A DNA stretch of 64,000 nucleotides from Paenibacillus pedocola (GCF_031599675.1 NZ_CP134223.1:5686501-5750500), one strand, 5' to 3'; positions 15,963 through 25,939 are shown, numbered from the stretch's first letter. Translations and numbers: made by a program. The notes: generated by a model from the letters alone, not told the origin.

Positions 15963-15987
15963 GTGGTTTATAAATTCGCTTAATGCG

Positions 15988-18900
15988 CTATACTTCTCCC
16001 GTTCCCACACTGGAAAGGAAGAACTCATATTCAAGGGTTTGCTCTGCCGGAATCGTATATTCCTTATGCACCGGCGCGCCCCAGCTATCATCTCCGCCTA
16101 CACCCATTTGTCTTCCGGCTACCGTCACTACAGTGTAGTGAACCGGCGGGAGCTCAAACGGATGTGCGGCATGCTCCAGCTCGAATGCAGTATAAGGAGA
16201 CAATGTACACTCTACAGGAGCGTTTGCGGGAGCTGTGATCTGCAGGCCGATCCCCGCTTCATCGGTAATCTTCACACGGCGTACACCGGTACGGTTACCG
16301 GATTCCTGCGGCACGAGATACCTGGACGGCAGCTCCTGCACCTTCCGGCTGAACACGCCAAGTCTGGCGCCGAACGCACGGTCGATGTAGTTCTCCTCAG
16401 GTCCCATCGCATACCATTCCGACTGATTGTAATCCGCTGACATTTTGAAGGATAAAGCCACGATTGGCAGGTTCGGAAGTCCGGCAGCACCGGTATAACG
16501 CGTACGTACTCTTACTGTTCCGTCACCGTAGACGGTATAAGCTGTCTTGAACGCCAGCTCTTCATGAATACTGAACCGGTAATCGAAGCTTACCGTTACT
16601 GAACCTTCCTGCTGCTCAAGGCTGACCTCAACGCATTTGCGTGCCAGACTTGCCGCATACCAGGTTCCGGCATGGTACCCGAGCTGGGTTCCCTTGTCAT
16701 TGTCGGTAGTCGCACGCCAGAACAGCGGGGCCGGAGGGGCCTCAATCATTTCGTGTCCATGGTAGTTCAGCGACACCAGCGAACCGACCTGTTTGGAGAA
16801 CAGCACAGTGAAGCCTTCACCGAGGACGCCGATCTGCACATCCCCTTCCACAACCTTAAGTTCGCCGGCTGGCAGCTCTGCTTCAGTCTCCTCTACTACA
16901 AAGACAGACTCGCCGAAGGCAATTTCATATCCCGCTTCGGCCCAAAGCTCTTCTTCCTTCAGCACCAGGGAAGCCTGAATGCTGTATTCGCCCGGAGTTC
17001 CTTCCGTCTGCGGAAGCTCAATCGGTACCAGCACTTCACTTTGCGGAGCTGTATTAACTTCAGCAGTCCACTTGCCGAGCAGCTCACCTTCACAGTACAG
17101 GCTATATTCCAGGGCCAGATGATCTGTTCCTGCGAACAAGCTCTCATTGATGAGACGAATACCCGTTTTTCCAGGCTCCAGCTTGTAGTTCTGATACAGG
17201 AATTTAACCTCCTGCATCTTCGGAGTCCACTTGCGGTCTGCGAAGACAATGCCGTTGCCGCAGAAGCTATAATCTGTCGGACGGTCGCCGAAATCGCCGC
17301 CGTAAGCGAAGAACTCATTACCATAGCGGTCCTTCTTCAGTATCGACTGGTCGATATAATCCCAGATGAAGCCGCCCTGGTACATCGGGTACTTGTTCTC
17401 CAGCTCCGTGTATTTATGCATGCCACCGACAGAGTTGCCCATTGCATGCATGTATTCGCAGCTGAGATACGGCTTGTCCGGACTAGCGTTCAGATATTCC
17501 TCGATGTCGGCCGGCTTGGCGTACATCCGGCTCTCCATATCGCTTGTATCATTATAATTGCGGTCATAGAACACGCCTTCATAGTGAACCAGACGGCTGT
17601 TATCCCGGCTGCGGAACCAGTTCGCCACATCCAGAATGACTTGCCCTGCATACGATTCGTTACCGCACGACCAGATCAGAATGGACGGATGGTTCTTATC
17701 CCGCTCAACCATGTTGATCGCACGGTCCAGCACGATGTCATGCCATTTCGGATCATTGTGCGGAATGTTCCAGGAAGGCTCAACCGCGCCCATCTTCTGC
17801 CAGGATCCGTGGGTTTCCAGGTTCATCTCATCAATCACATAAACTCCATATTCATCGCACAGCTCATACCATAACGTCTGGTTCGGATAGTGCGAGGTAC
17901 GGACGGCGTTGATATTGCTTCTCTTCAGCGTCTGAATATCCCACAGCATATCCTCGCGGGTAATATTGCGGCCGGTGCGGCAGTTGAATTCATGACGGTT
18001 AACACCTTTGAACACAATCCGCTTGCCGTTGATGCACATCAGCTTGTTCTTCATTTCGAACCGGCGGAAGCCGGCTTTCTGCACAACAGCTTCCACAACC
18101 GCTCCGTCTGCACCGGTTAGCGAGATACAAACCGTATAGAGATAAGGATTCTCAGCACTCCAGGTCAGCACATCTGCCACTTCTCCGGAAAGCGTAAGCT
18201 CCTGTCCGTTAAAGGCTCCTTCAGTGCTCAGACGGACTTCCCCGTCCCGGTCCTTCAGCTCAAGCTTGGCGCTGACGGCTTCCTGCGGCGTATCCAGCAG
18301 CCGCATGGTTACGCTCAGGCTGCCTTGCGTATAAGTATCATCCAGCTCTGCCCGCACCTCAAGATCACGGATATGATGCTTCGGAACAGTGTACAAATAG
18401 ACCTCACGGAAAATCCCGGAGAACCGCCAGAAATCCTGATCCTCCAGCCAGCCCCCGGTACTCCGTTGATACACTTCAACGGCCAGTTTGTTTTTGCCTG
18501 CCCGCATAAACGGGGTCAGATCAAATTCCGACGGGGTAAAACTGTCCTCGGCATAGCCGACGAATTCGCCGTTCAGCCAGACGTAGAAGGCCGACTCCAC
18601 ACCCTGGAAGGAGATGAAGAGCGGTCCATTCTCCATATTCTCCGGCAGGCGGAATTCCTTTACATAGCTGCCGACCGGGTTATGCTCTGGAGAGATATGC
18701 GGCGGGCGGAGATCAATCAGTCCATCCCAGGGGTACATTGTATTGACATATTGCGGCCGGCCGTAGCCCTGCAGCTGGATATGTCCGGGAACCTGAATAT
18801 TGTCCCAGCCGGTGCAATTATAGTCTTCTTTATAAAAAGCTTCTACACGGCTCGCCGGATTCGGCGCGTAGCTGAATTTCCAGCTCCCGTTCAGACTGTA

Positions 18901-19041
18901 GCGCATATCCATCGGCGCACCAGCCTCTGCCTCAGCCATATGATTATAATAACGGTGGTCCGAATGAGCCTCTACCCGGTTCACCTTGAAGGTACCCGGA
19001 TCTTCCAGCCAGCTCAGGCTTGGAGTAACTGCCAATTTCAT
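15988..19041 (-). CDS. lacZ: Beta-galactosidase, glycoside hydrolase family 2
   Basis: The 1017-residue enzyme has the full LacZ plan. First comes the sugar-binding domain (GSWKFSYAPNP, VPGHIQLQGYGRPQYVNTMYPWDG), then Ig-like domains. The TIM barrel has acid/base Glu462 in ILIWSCGNESY and nucleophile Glu529 in LSCEYMHAMGNS. The large C-terminal domain (WRATTDNDKGTQLGY, MGPEENYIDRAFGARLG) is also complete. It lacks a signal peptide, so it acts in the cytoplasm on imported beta-galactosides. It is the last gene of the binding protein-permease-permease operon, which supplies its substrate. AAGGAGG lies immediately before the ATG. Confidence 0.95.
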   Translation of the reverse strand: MKLAVTPSLSWLEDPGTFKVNRVEAHSDHRYYNHMAEAEAGAPMDMRYSLNGSWKFSYAPNPASRVEAFYKEDYNCTGWDNIQVPGHIQLQGYGRPQYVNTMYPWDGLIDLRPPHISPEHNPVGSYVKEFRLPENMENGPLFISFQGVESAFYVWLNGEFVGYAEDSFTPSEFDLTPFMRAGKNKLAVEVYQRSTGGWLEDQDFWRFSGIFREVYLYTVPKHHIRDLEVRAELDDTYTQGSLSVTMRLLDTPQEAVSAKLELKDRDGEVRLSTEGAFNGQELTLSGEVADVLTWSAENPYLYTVCISLTGADGAVVEAVVQKAGFRRFEMKNKLMCINGKRIVFKGVNRHEFNCRTGRNITREDMLWDIQTLKRSNINAVRTSHYPNQTLWYELCDEYGVYVIDEMNLETHGSWQKMGAVEPSWNIPHNDPKWHDIVLDRAINMVERDKNHPSILIWSCGNESYAGQVILDVANWFRSRDNSRLVHYEGVFYDRNYNDTSDMESRMYAKPADIEEYLNASPDKPYLSCEYMHAMGNSVGGMHKYTELENKYPMYQGGFIWDYIDQSILKKDRYGNEFFAYGGDFGDRPTDYSFCGNGIVFADRKWTPKMQEVKFLYQNYKLEPGKTGIRLINESLFAGTDHLALEYSLYCEGELLGKWTAEVNTAPQSEVLVPIELPQTEGTPGEYSIQASLVLKEEELWAEAGYEIAFGESVFVVEETEAELPAGELKVVEGDVQIGVLGEGFTVLFSKQVGSLVSLNYHGHEMIEAPPAPLFWRATTDNDKGTQLGYHAGTWYAASLARKCVEVSLEQQEGSVTVSFDYRFSIHEELAFKTAYTVYGDGTVRVRTRYTGAAGLPNLPIVALSFKMSADYNQSEWYAMGPEENYIDRAFGARLGVFSRKVQELPSRYLVPQESGNRTGVRRVKITDEAGIGLQITAPANAPVECTLSPYTAFELEHAAHPFELPPVHYTVVTVAGRQMGVGGDDSWGAPVHKEYTIPAEQTLEYEFFLSSVGTGEV

Positions 19042-19072
19042 TTCCTCCTTCAGAACGTGGACTTGATATCAT

Positions 19073-19897
19073 TTATTTCACGGATCCCACCATGCCGGCA
19101 ACGAACTGCTTCTGCATTAGGAAGAAGACAAGTGCTGTCGGAAGTGTGGAGATGACAACTGCGGCCATAATCACGCCGAAATCCGGGGAGTAGCTGGAGC
19201 CCAGGTTCGAGATCAGCAGCGGAATGGTCCGTTTCTCCGGGGTCTGCAGCACGATCAGCGGCCAGAGGTAGTTATTCCAGCTGGACATGAACGTGATGAT
19301 TGCGGCAGCAGAGTAGGTAGTCTTCATTGTCGGAATATAAATTTTGAAGAATAGACCCAGCTCCGATAATCCGTCGATCCGTCCGGCTTCCAGCAGCTCC
19401 CGCGGGAACATCTTCGAGCTCTGCCGGAAGAAGAAGATCAGGAACGCCGTAGTGAACGTCGGCAGGACAACCGCAGCGACTGTGTTAACCCCGATAAGCG
19501 GAGCAGCAGCCGACAGTTTGGAGAACATTTGATACAGCGGAACCATCAGCGCGGCGAAAGGGATCATCATGGATAATAATAACAGATTGAAGACCATATC
19601 CTTCGCTTTGCTGCGGTAAATTTCAAATCCGTATCCGGCCAGGGAGGCAACCAGCAGGGCCAGAACCGTTGTTGTCAGGGCAATTTTGAGTGTATTCCAC
19701 AGGGCAGGCACAAGGTTGATGGACTCCGTCAGCTTTCGGATATTGTCAAACAGATGCGTACCGGGAAGCATTCTTCCCTGAGTTACGTCCACTGAAAGAT
19801 TTGTCGCGCTGATAATCATCCACAGAAACGGAAAAATCGAAACGAACGCTACAATGGACAGAAAAACATAAATTGGGGCACGGCGTAAAGTTCTCAT
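19073..19897 (-). CDS. Carbohydrate ABC permease (MalG type) of the lac locus
   Basis: The 274-residue, six-TM protein carries the EAA motif ELLEAGRIDGLSELGLFFKIYIPTM (about 165-190) and a C-terminal KQFVAGMVGSVK typical of MalG-like subunits. Its ATG overlaps the upstream permease stop by one base (TAATG), so translation is coupled. It imports the glycan hydrolysed by the downstream LacZ. Confidence 0.92.
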   Translation of the reverse strand: MRTLRRAPIYVFLSIVAFVSIFPFLWMIISATNLSVDVTQGRMLPGTHLFDNIRKLTESINLVPALWNTLKIALTTTVLALLVASLAGYGFEIYRSKAKDMVFNLLLLSMMIPFAALMVPLYQMFSKLSAAAPLIGVNTVAAVVLPTFTTAFLIFFFRQSSKMFPRELLEAGRIDGLSELGLFFKIYIPTMKTTYSAAAIITFMSSWNNYLWPLIVLQTPEKRTIPLLISNLGSSYSPDFGVIMAAVVISTLPTALVFFLMQKQFVAGMVGSVK

Positions 19898-20775
19898 TAT
19901 TTATCATCACCTGCCAGTTTGATTTGAAGGAAGGCCAATACAATGATCATGATTACGATAGAATACGATACAGTCGCAGCATATCCAAAATCAGGCGTGT
20001 ACTTGAACGAAAGATTGTAAATATATTGGGAAATGGAGAGCGTCGCGTTGCCGGGACCTCCCTTAGTTATATTCATAATTTCATCGAACAGCTGCAGAGT
20101 ACCAATTGTCGAGGTAATCGACGTAAAGAGAATGATCGGTTTGAGCAGCGGTACGGTAATCGAGAAAAATTGTCTCGGGCCGGAAGCACCGTCAATCCGT
20201 GCAGCTTCATAAATGGAACTGTCGATGTTTTGCAGCGAGGAGAGGAAGAAGATCATATTGTATCCCGTCCAGCGCCAGGTTATGGCGATAATAATCGTAA
20301 CTTTCGCCCAGAAGGGATCGGAGATCCACTGGATCGGTTCAGACAGGATGTGCAGGTTCATTAAAGCCAGGTTGATCAGACCGTCATTCCCAAACAGATA
20401 TTTGAATACAACGGAGTAAGCTACAAGTGAGGTTACACAAGGCAGGAAGATCGCAGTACGGAAAAAGCCTTTGAAGCGCAGCTTGCTGTCATTCAGCAGT
20501 ACCGAAATCATCATCGCAAACACGATCATAACCGGCACCTGCACAATCAGGAACAAGAAGGTATTCTTGACGGCGGTAAAAAAGGTTTTGTCACTCAGCA
20601 GGCGCTTGTAATTCGCTAACCCGTCGAAGTGAAGATTAGCCCCTGCGCCCGTTTTGAACGAGAGCAGCAGTGCCTGAATCATCGGATAGAAATAAAACAG
20701 ACAGATCATGAGGACGGCCCCGGCAATAAATAACCAGCCGGTAAGCTTAGCGCGGTTGCGTATGGTATGGTTCAC
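19897..20775 (-). CDS. Carbohydrate ABC permease (MalF type) of the lac locus
   Basis: This is a six-TM permease with EAA motif (SIYEAARIDGASGPRQFFSITVPLLKP, around residue 190). The open frame begins with ATG at 20784, but AAAGGA touches that codon; the GTG at 20775 has a 9-nt gap and is preferred, giving 292 residues. It partners the 19073-19897 permease. Confidence 0.9.
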   Translation of the reverse strand: MNHTIRNRAKLTGWLFIAGAVLMICLFYFYPMIQALLLSFKTGAGANLHFDGLANYKRLLSDKTFFTAVKNTFLFLIVQVPVMIVFAMMISVLLNDSKLRFKGFFRTAIFLPCVTSLVAYSVVFKYLFGNDGLINLALMNLHILSEPIQWISDPFWAKVTIIIAITWRWTGYNMIFFLSSLQNIDSSIYEAARIDGASGPRQFFSITVPLLKPIILFTSITSTIGTLQLFDEIMNITKGGPGNATLSISQYIYNLSFKYTPDFGYAATVSYSIVIMIIVLAFLQIKLAGDDK

Positions 20776-20823
20776 AGCTCTCATTCCTTTCTCTATACAG
20801 GCGTAAATCTTTAAAAGGAGAAT

Positions 20824-20871
20824 CCGCCGTCCTCCGTCCTGGCACTAGACGGCAGGTTGGGAGGACAGCGG
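20824..20871 (-). other. Hairpin between binding-protein and permease genes of the lac locus
   Basis: CCGCCGTCCTCC (20824-20835) pairs with GGAGGACAGCGG (20860-20871). There is no T-run. It is the counterpart of the 13171-13194 hairpin, in the same operon position. Confidence 0.6.
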
Positions 20872-20892
20872 ATCAATCAGGTGTTTCGGTTT

Positions 20893-22203
20893 TTACTGGA
20901 TTTGGGACTCAGCCTGGGACTGTGCATCGCTAAGCGCTTTGTCCAGCTCCGTACCGTTCAGGAAGTTCTGCATTTCAACCTTGAGGATATCCTCAATGGC
21001 ATAAGTGTGCAGGCCGTAGTTTACGTTCGGGATTTCAGCTGTCCATTTTGCGAAGTCAGCGATAACCTTTTGTCCGCCGAAGAATTCATCAGCTGCACCG
21101 TAGGCTTCGCCTTCAGCAGCAGGTTTGTATGTTCCTACAACGCCTACATCAGTTACAAGCTTCTGGTACAGAGCAACGTCGGAGCCGAGTGTTGCACCCA
21201 GGAATTTAACCGCTGCTTCTTTGCCGTCATTGTTAAGCACATACCAGGAGCTGCCGCCGAGGTTCGAGGCATGTACAGAGTTTGCTGCATTTTTGAGTTT
21301 AGGGAAAGGTACAACCGCCCATTTGCCGGACTGGTCAGCAGAAGCTTTCACCGAAGGTGTAATCCAGTTACCGGTAGGAACGGAGGCAACGTCACCGCTG
21401 TTGAAGCCGGCAAGGAACGAGCTCCAGTCAGAATTGACTTTAACGATATCGGCATTCATCAGCTCTTTGTAGCTTTCGAACGCTTCTTTCAGAACTGCGT
21501 TATCTTTCAGGTCAGGTGTTGTACCGTCTTCTTTCAGATACCAGGAGCCTGCGGACTGGATCATCATGCGGATCAGCCCCAGATCGTTAGGGTCCTGGGT
21601 CAGCATGTCTTTGCCTGTTTTGGCTTTAACAGCTTTACCGATTTCAATGTACTGCTGCCAGTCGATATCCTGCAGATCGTCAACCGTATAGCCTGCTTCC
21701 TGCAGATAATCTGTGCGGACATAGAGGCCTACAACACCGGAGTCGAACGGTACGCCGTATTGCTTGCCGCCAAAGCTGGTCGGCCCGAGCTTGTATTCGG
21801 CGAAATCTGAAGTCTTAATGGCATCACCCAGTTCCTGAAAAGCGTCTGGATACGTTTGCAAGAAGCTCTGTGCACGGTAATCTTCAATCAGAACGATGTT
21901 CGGCAGACCGGAAGCGGACCCGGAGTTAAGTCCTGTGTTCAGCTTCTGGATAATGTCATCCTGCGCATATTCAACCACTTCGATTTGCGCATCCGGATTT
22001 TTAGCCACATAAGCATCTTTAGCCAGATTCATTGCAGCGATGTTGAAGTTTTTGTCCCATGCCCATACTGTGATTTTCTGGGAACCGGTTGTATTCCCTT
22101 CCGTTCCGGTATTGGCCTGGTTATCGGTATTGGAGTTGCTGGAGCAGGCTGTCGCCAGCAGCATAAATCCGGCGAGCAGAAGCGCGGTAGCTTTTTTCTT
22201 CAT
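20893..22203 (-). CDS. ABC transporter sugar-binding lipoprotein of the lac locus
   Basis: From ATG at 22203 (AGGGGG 9 nt upstream) the product has 436 residues. A signal peptide ends at LLATACSS, so lipidated Cys is at about 20. The family 1 solute-binding fold follows (KITVWAWDKNFNIAAMNLAKDAY, GVPFDSGVVGLYVRTDYLQEAG). The in-frame extension to 22257 lacks a start signal. It is likely the receptor for galactosides taken up by the two downstream permeases and cut by LacZ. Two cre-like sites lie between it and the kinase gene. Confidence 0.92.
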   Translation of the reverse strand: MKKKATALLLAGFMLLATACSSNSNTDNQANTGTEGNTTGSQKITVWAWDKNFNIAAMNLAKDAYVAKNPDAQIEVVEYAQDDIIQKLNTGLNSGSASGLPNIVLIEDYRAQSFLQTYPDAFQELGDAIKTSDFAEYKLGPTSFGGKQYGVPFDSGVVGLYVRTDYLQEAGYTVDDLQDIDWQQYIEIGKAVKAKTGKDMLTQDPNDLGLIRMMIQSAGSWYLKEDGTTPDLKDNAVLKEAFESYKELMNADIVKVNSDWSSFLAGFNSGDVASVPTGNWITPSVKASADQSGKWAVVPFPKLKNAANSVHASNLGGSSWYVLNNDGKEAAVKFLGATLGSDVALYQKLVTDVGVVGTYKPAAEGEAYGAADEFFGGQKVIADFAKWTAEIPNVNYGLHTYAIEDILKVEMQNFLNGTELDKALSDAQSQAESQIQ

Positions 22204-22228
22204 GATGTAGATCCCCCTAACATGTATT

Positions 22229-22242
22229 TGAAAGTGCTTTCT
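22229..22242. promoter_or_regulatory. cre-like/LacI-type site before the lac-locus binding protein
   Basis: TGAAAGTGCTTTCT matches the CcpA cre consensus TGWAANCGNTNWCA at 12 of 14 positions and has a GAAAG/CTTTC inverted repeat. It lies 26 bp before the start codon. Confidence 0.4.
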
Positions 22243-22315
22243 TTTAAAGAATATCATCCCGGATGCTCATTTCGTTAGAAATGATTTTAGTTAAAATAGT
22301 GATAATATTGTCTAC

Positions 22316-22329
22316 TGTATCCGCTTCCA
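22316..22329. promoter_or_regulatory. Second cre-like site before the lac-locus binding protein
   Basis: Minus-strand TGGAAGCGGATACA matches the cre consensus at 12 of 14 positions. Two sites in one leader would fit glucose repression of a beta-galactoside operon. Confidence 0.4.
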
Positions 22330-22400
22330 CGGTCTACGGATTAGCATTATTTTTCCCCTTTCGCACTTTTTTTAGGTAAAACAGGCCGCGCAGATACAAG

Positions 22401-22429
22401 AAGCCGGCGCCGGTATGCGGCGCCGGCTT
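22401..22429 (-). terminator. Strong GC-rich hairpin after the sensor kinase gene
   Basis: AAGCCGGCGCCG (22401-22412) pairs perfectly with CGGCGCCGGCTT (22418-22429) around a 5-nt loop. Only a weak T-tract (CTTCTTGTAT) follows on the minus strand, so readthrough from the kinase into the transport operon is possible. Confidence 0.6.
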
Positions 22430-22478
22430 GCGGCGTAGCTGTCATATTATGCTGCAAAATCATCGTTTCAATGCGCCC

Positions 22479-24245
22479 TCAGCACGGTATTCTGATAGAG
22501 ACCTTTGTCCCTTGTCCAGGGGTGCTTGAGATGGATACGCCATAAGGTTCCCCGTACAGCAGCAGCAGGCGGTCATGGACATTGCGGATGCCGATGCCGC
22601 TGAACAGCTGACGGCTGCTTGTGGAGGCCGGGATTGTCTCTTTGTTGTCCAGATCCATACCGTCGCCCGTATCTACCACCTCGCAGTGCAGCATATCCCT
22701 GTCCTTCATGATGGTGACATAGATGTAGCCCGAGGTTTTGATATTGAAGGCGTGAAAGAAGGCATTTTCAATAAAAGGCTGCAGAATCAGCTTGGGTACC
22801 TTGGCGCTCATGCAGTCCGGCGAGACGAAAGTCTCAACCTTGATCCTGTTACCGTTACGCACCTGGGTGATAAATACATAATGCTTCAGGTTGATCAGCT
22901 CGTCCTCTACTGTAATCGTTTCTTTAACGTTGCTGATCGTATTCTGCAGCAGCGAAATCAGGGCATGAATCGTCTCTGTTGCCTGCTCCTTGCTGCCCCG
23001 CTGCACCAGAATATTGACCGACGCCAGTGTATTGTACAGAAAATGGGGATTGATCTGCTGCTGCAGAGCGGCCAGTTCTGCATTGCGCTGCTCCTTCTGC
23101 GTCTCTACCAGCTGGGCGACATAATCATTCAGCTCCCTGAGCATGTAATTAAACGCTGTACTCAGCTGTCTTGTCTCATAGCTGCCGGTCACAGCCATAT
23201 AGTTATGGAAATTCTTTTTGGTCACATTGGACATTTTTTTGACCAGCGTGCGCAGGGACTTCGTCAGCCGTTTGGTCAGGAAATAGATCAGGAGCAGCGC
23301 AACCGCTGCAATCGCCCCGCCGATCAGGAAAAGCATCTTTTTATCGAACAGCGTGCCGATGGTCTCATTTTTATCAATCAGATTCACAATATAAAAGTTA
23401 TAGGACGGCAGATAATCGGCCAGCACAATGACTTCCCGCCCGCCGAGTGTCAGCTCCTGGCTGGCAAGCCCCGATTCGGCAATCTGCTTCGCGCTGTTCA
23501 GGAGCTCGGGAGACAGGCTGCCGACCTGCTCCGTCCGGTTGCTCGACACAATCCGTCCCGCAGTATCCAGAAACATGACATCATTGCCCTTACTCGTAAA
23601 GCTGGCGTAGTTCTTGCGGAAATCACTCTCGCGTGTGAACATGTACAGCGTACCATACGGCTCTGTAAGTCCGGGTGCAGTCAGCGCCTTGGCAGCAACC
23701 AGATAACGGCTCTCTGAATTCAGCGGGCTTGCGTCCATAAAGCTGTAAAACAGCTTCCCGCCCTGCTCCTGCGCAGCCGCTGTAATCGGATTGTTCCTTA
23801 GCTGCTCGGAAGAGCCGGACCAGTAGGTCACATCACTGCTATAGCTTCTGCCGTTCCCTCCCAGTATGGACAGGCCGGTATTAGCGGCCCCGATACCGGA
23901 CTGAATACGGTCCATCTGGTCGCGCATACTGTAGTACCGCCGGAAATTGGCCAGTGAGCTGCCATCCTTCTCGGTCATGAAGCTGCGGATGACGCCGCTC
24001 TGCCCGACATTTATCGCTGTATTCACGGTAGTATAATGCGAGTTATCCAGTGCACTTTTAATCTGGTCGATGATTTTTGAATTGGTAATGCTGAACGTCT
24101 GTACAAACAGCCTTTGCGACATTTGCGCCGTTACCGTGGTAATCAGCACCGTAACGAGCACGATGCTGATGACCATGACGACGAAAATTTTGCTGAACAG
24201 ACTCTGGTCCCTAAGCTTTCTGAGCCATTTTTCCATTAATCCCAT
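22479..24245 (-). CDS. YesM-like sensor histidine kinase
   Basis: This 588-residue membrane kinase has TM1 at about 17-41 (IFVVMVISIVLVTVLITTVTA), an extracellular sensor of about 260 residues and TM2 near 303-322. A HAMP region (TKRLTKSLRTLVKKMS), the His_kinase domain with phospho-acceptor His401 in INPHFLYN, and a GHKL ATPase (QPFIENAFFHAF, DTGDGMD, GIGIRNVHDRL) follow. It senses an extracellular carbohydrate cue and phosphorylates the AraC-type regulator encoded just upstream (24270-25811). AAGGAG lies 6 nt before ATG. Confidence 0.92.
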   Translation of the reverse strand: MGLMEKWLRKLRDQSLFSKIFVVMVISIVLVTVLITTVTAQMSQRLFVQTFSITNSKIIDQIKSALDNSHYTTVNTAINVGQSGVIRSFMTEKDGSSLANFRRYYSMRDQMDRIQSGIGAANTGLSILGGNGRSYSSDVTYWSGSSEQLRNNPITAAAQEQGGKLFYSFMDASPLNSESRYLVAAKALTAPGLTEPYGTLYMFTRESDFRKNYASFTSKGNDVMFLDTAGRIVSSNRTEQVGSLSPELLNSAKQIAESGLASQELTLGGREVIVLADYLPSYNFYIVNLIDKNETIGTLFDKKMLFLIGGAIAAVALLLIYFLTKRLTKSLRTLVKKMSNVTKKNFHNYMAVTGSYETRQLSTAFNYMLRELNDYVAQLVETQKEQRNAELAALQQQINPHFLYNTLASVNILVQRGSKEQATETIHALISLLQNTISNVKETITVEDELINLKHYVFITQVRNGNRIKVETFVSPDCMSAKVPKLILQPFIENAFFHAFNIKTSGYIYVTIMKDRDMLHCEVVDTGDGMDLDNKETIPASTSSRQLFSGIGIRNVHDRLLLLYGEPYGVSISSTPGQGTKVSIRIPC

Positions 24246-24269
24246 TTCGGGCTCCTTCCAACTCCTGCA

Positions 24270-25811
24270 TTATCCCTTCCGGTATTGGCTTGGTGATATC
24301 CCCATCAGCTTGCGGAATACTCTGGTGAAATAGCTGTGGTCTGAATATCCCACAAGACTGCTGATCTCGGCAATGGACAGGCCGGGGTTCTCTTTCAGCA
24401 GCAGGCAGGCTTTTCCGATCCGCACCCGGTTTAAATATTCGTTGAAGCCTTCCTTATTGTGCAGGGTAAAATAATTCGACAAATAGGACGGGTTAAAATG
24501 AAACTCCCGGGCGACTTCTGTCAGCGTAAGCTGGCGTGAATAATGCTCATCGATATACAGGAGAATCTTTTGCATAGCCGGTGTACCGCCACGGTTCTTC
24601 GTAACACATTCGGTCGCATCTTGCAGAAACTGCAGCAGCCGCTCCTCCGTCTCCCCGATATGCCGGGCTTCATGGATGGAACGGAAGTACTCATATTTAC
24701 TGTCATCCAGGGCACGGGCCTCATAATGGAATTGCAGCAGCATGCCGATGATCTGGAAAATGCTGTGGCACAGGAGGGACTTGAATTCAGACACTCCCGT
24801 ATCGCGGCGGCCGGACATCGAAGATACATAGGCACTTAACCGGGTAAAAGCCTGATCGAACTCCTGCCGGTTCAGCTCTGCAGCGAAGACCTCCTGGTCA
24901 AAAACCGGTCCCGGCTGCACCTCCCCGCCATGATCCACCAGCAGACAGCGTTCCGGCAGGAAAAACCTGCGGTCCAGCAGCTGCATCAGATCATCCGCAT
25001 AGATGGTATGCATCGCCTCCAGCTCCGTAAAGGTTCGGCTGACCGCCAGATTCAGGAACATCCCCGTCCGGATGCCGGCTGCGAATATCTGCTCTGCCAG
25101 CTGCATCAGTGCCTCCCGCTCCTCCCCGGCCAGGTTAAACAGGAAGCGGACATGCCCCTCCAGCGGAGACAGACGGCGGAAGGCCACTAGGCTGCCACTG
25201 CTCTGCAGCAGGGAACGGATGCTGCTCTCCAGCCACTCTTCCTTGCGGCTAATGGCCGCAGGATCGTCCCCCGTATCCGCAAGCAGCAGCACAAACTCCG
25301 GAAAAGGAAACATCGTCCGGAGCACTTCTGCCTCATACTCGATCGGATAGCCGCTAATCAGCTTGTCCAGTATATAGTCCGCAGACTGCCGCTTATTGCT
25401 TCTCCAGTCAAAGTGCTGAAGCTGCGGAATCCGCTGTGCGGTTTTTTTTAGAACGGCTAACAGGGAAGCAGCCTCCAGCTTAGGCTTCAGAATATAATCG
25501 GCGACCCCGCTCTGGAAGGTTGAACGCACATATTCAAACTCACTGAAGCTGCTGAGCACGATCACTTCAATTTCCGGATACATCCCCTTGACGAGCCGGA
25601 TCAGCTCCTCCCCGTCCATCACGGGCATAACGATATCAGTCAGGATGATATGCGGCCGCTGTATTTCAATTAATTCCAGAGCTTCTCTTCCGTTGGAGGC
25701 TTCACCCGCAATCTGAAACCCTTCCCCTTCCCAGTCCAGCAGATGGATAATCCCCTGCCGGACCAGCATCTCATCGTCTACCACCAATATTTTACAGAAC
25801 GTTGTGTCCAT
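24270..25811 (-). CDS. YesN-like AraC-family response regulator
   Basis: The 513-residue protein has an N-terminal receiver (ILVVDDEMLVRQGI) with phospho-acceptor Asp59 in ILTDIVMPVMDG, and Lys in DYILKP. A long linker follows, then a C-terminal AraC HTH pair (LTLTEVAREFHFNPSYLSNYF, then LSIAEISSLVGYSDHSYFTRVFRK). AAAGGAG lies 5 nt before ATG. It is probably the activator of the downstream lac-type operon. An intrinsic terminator lies between its apparent promoter and its start codon. Confidence 0.93.
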   Translation of the reverse strand: MDTTFCKILVVDDEMLVRQGIIHLLDWEGEGFQIAGEASNGREALELIEIQRPHIILTDIVMPVMDGEELIRLVKGMYPEIEVIVLSSFSEFEYVRSTFQSGVADYILKPKLEAASLLAVLKKTAQRIPQLQHFDWRSNKRQSADYILDKLISGYPIEYEAEVLRTMFPFPEFVLLLADTGDDPAAISRKEEWLESSIRSLLQSSGSLVAFRRLSPLEGHVRFLFNLAGEEREALMQLAEQIFAAGIRTGMFLNLAVSRTFTELEAMHTIYADDLMQLLDRRFFLPERCLLVDHGGEVQPGPVFDQEVFAAELNRQEFDQAFTRLSAYVSSMSGRRDTGVSEFKSLLCHSIFQIIGMLLQFHYEARALDDSKYEYFRSIHEARHIGETEERLLQFLQDATECVTKNRGGTPAMQKILLYIDEHYSRQLTLTEVAREFHFNPSYLSNYFTLHNKEGFNEYLNRVRIGKACLLLKENPGLSIAEISSLVGYSDHSYFTRVFRKLMGISPSQYRKG

Positions 25812-25842
25812 GTCTTCTCCTTTTTGGAAACGAAAATACGCT

Positions 25843-25881
25843 AAAAAAACAAAATGAAACCCGCTTGTTCAAGTGGGTTTC
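25843..25881 (-). terminator. Intrinsic terminator upstream of the regulator gene (leader attenuator or sRNA end)
   Basis: GAAACCCGCTTG (25856-25867) pairs with AAGTGGGTTTC (25871-25881); a minus-strand ATTTTGTTTTTTT run follows. It is placed 30 bp before the regulator start codon and downstream of a consensus promoter. Confidence 0.85.
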
Positions 25882-25934
25882 AGCTCACAGAGACATAACT
25901 TCCAGCCAGAAATGAAACAGCTTTCATAATCTGA
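25843..25934 (-). ncRNA. Candidate ~90-nt leader RNA or small RNA
   Basis: A transcript from the 25940-25968 promoter would start near 25934 and end at the 25843-25881 terminator. Within it TGAAA-GCTG-TTTCA forms a second small hairpin just before the terminator. A 15-codon frame starting at an ATG has no ribosome binding site. Either this is a regulatory leader for the regulator gene that needs antitermination, or it is a free small RNA. Confidence 0.55.
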
Positions 25935-25939
25935 TTTAC

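Noticed and set aside
16672..17874. 400-codon plus ORF inside lacZ
   Set aside because: Antisense shadow of the GH2 gene, with no initiation signal and no recognisable domain.
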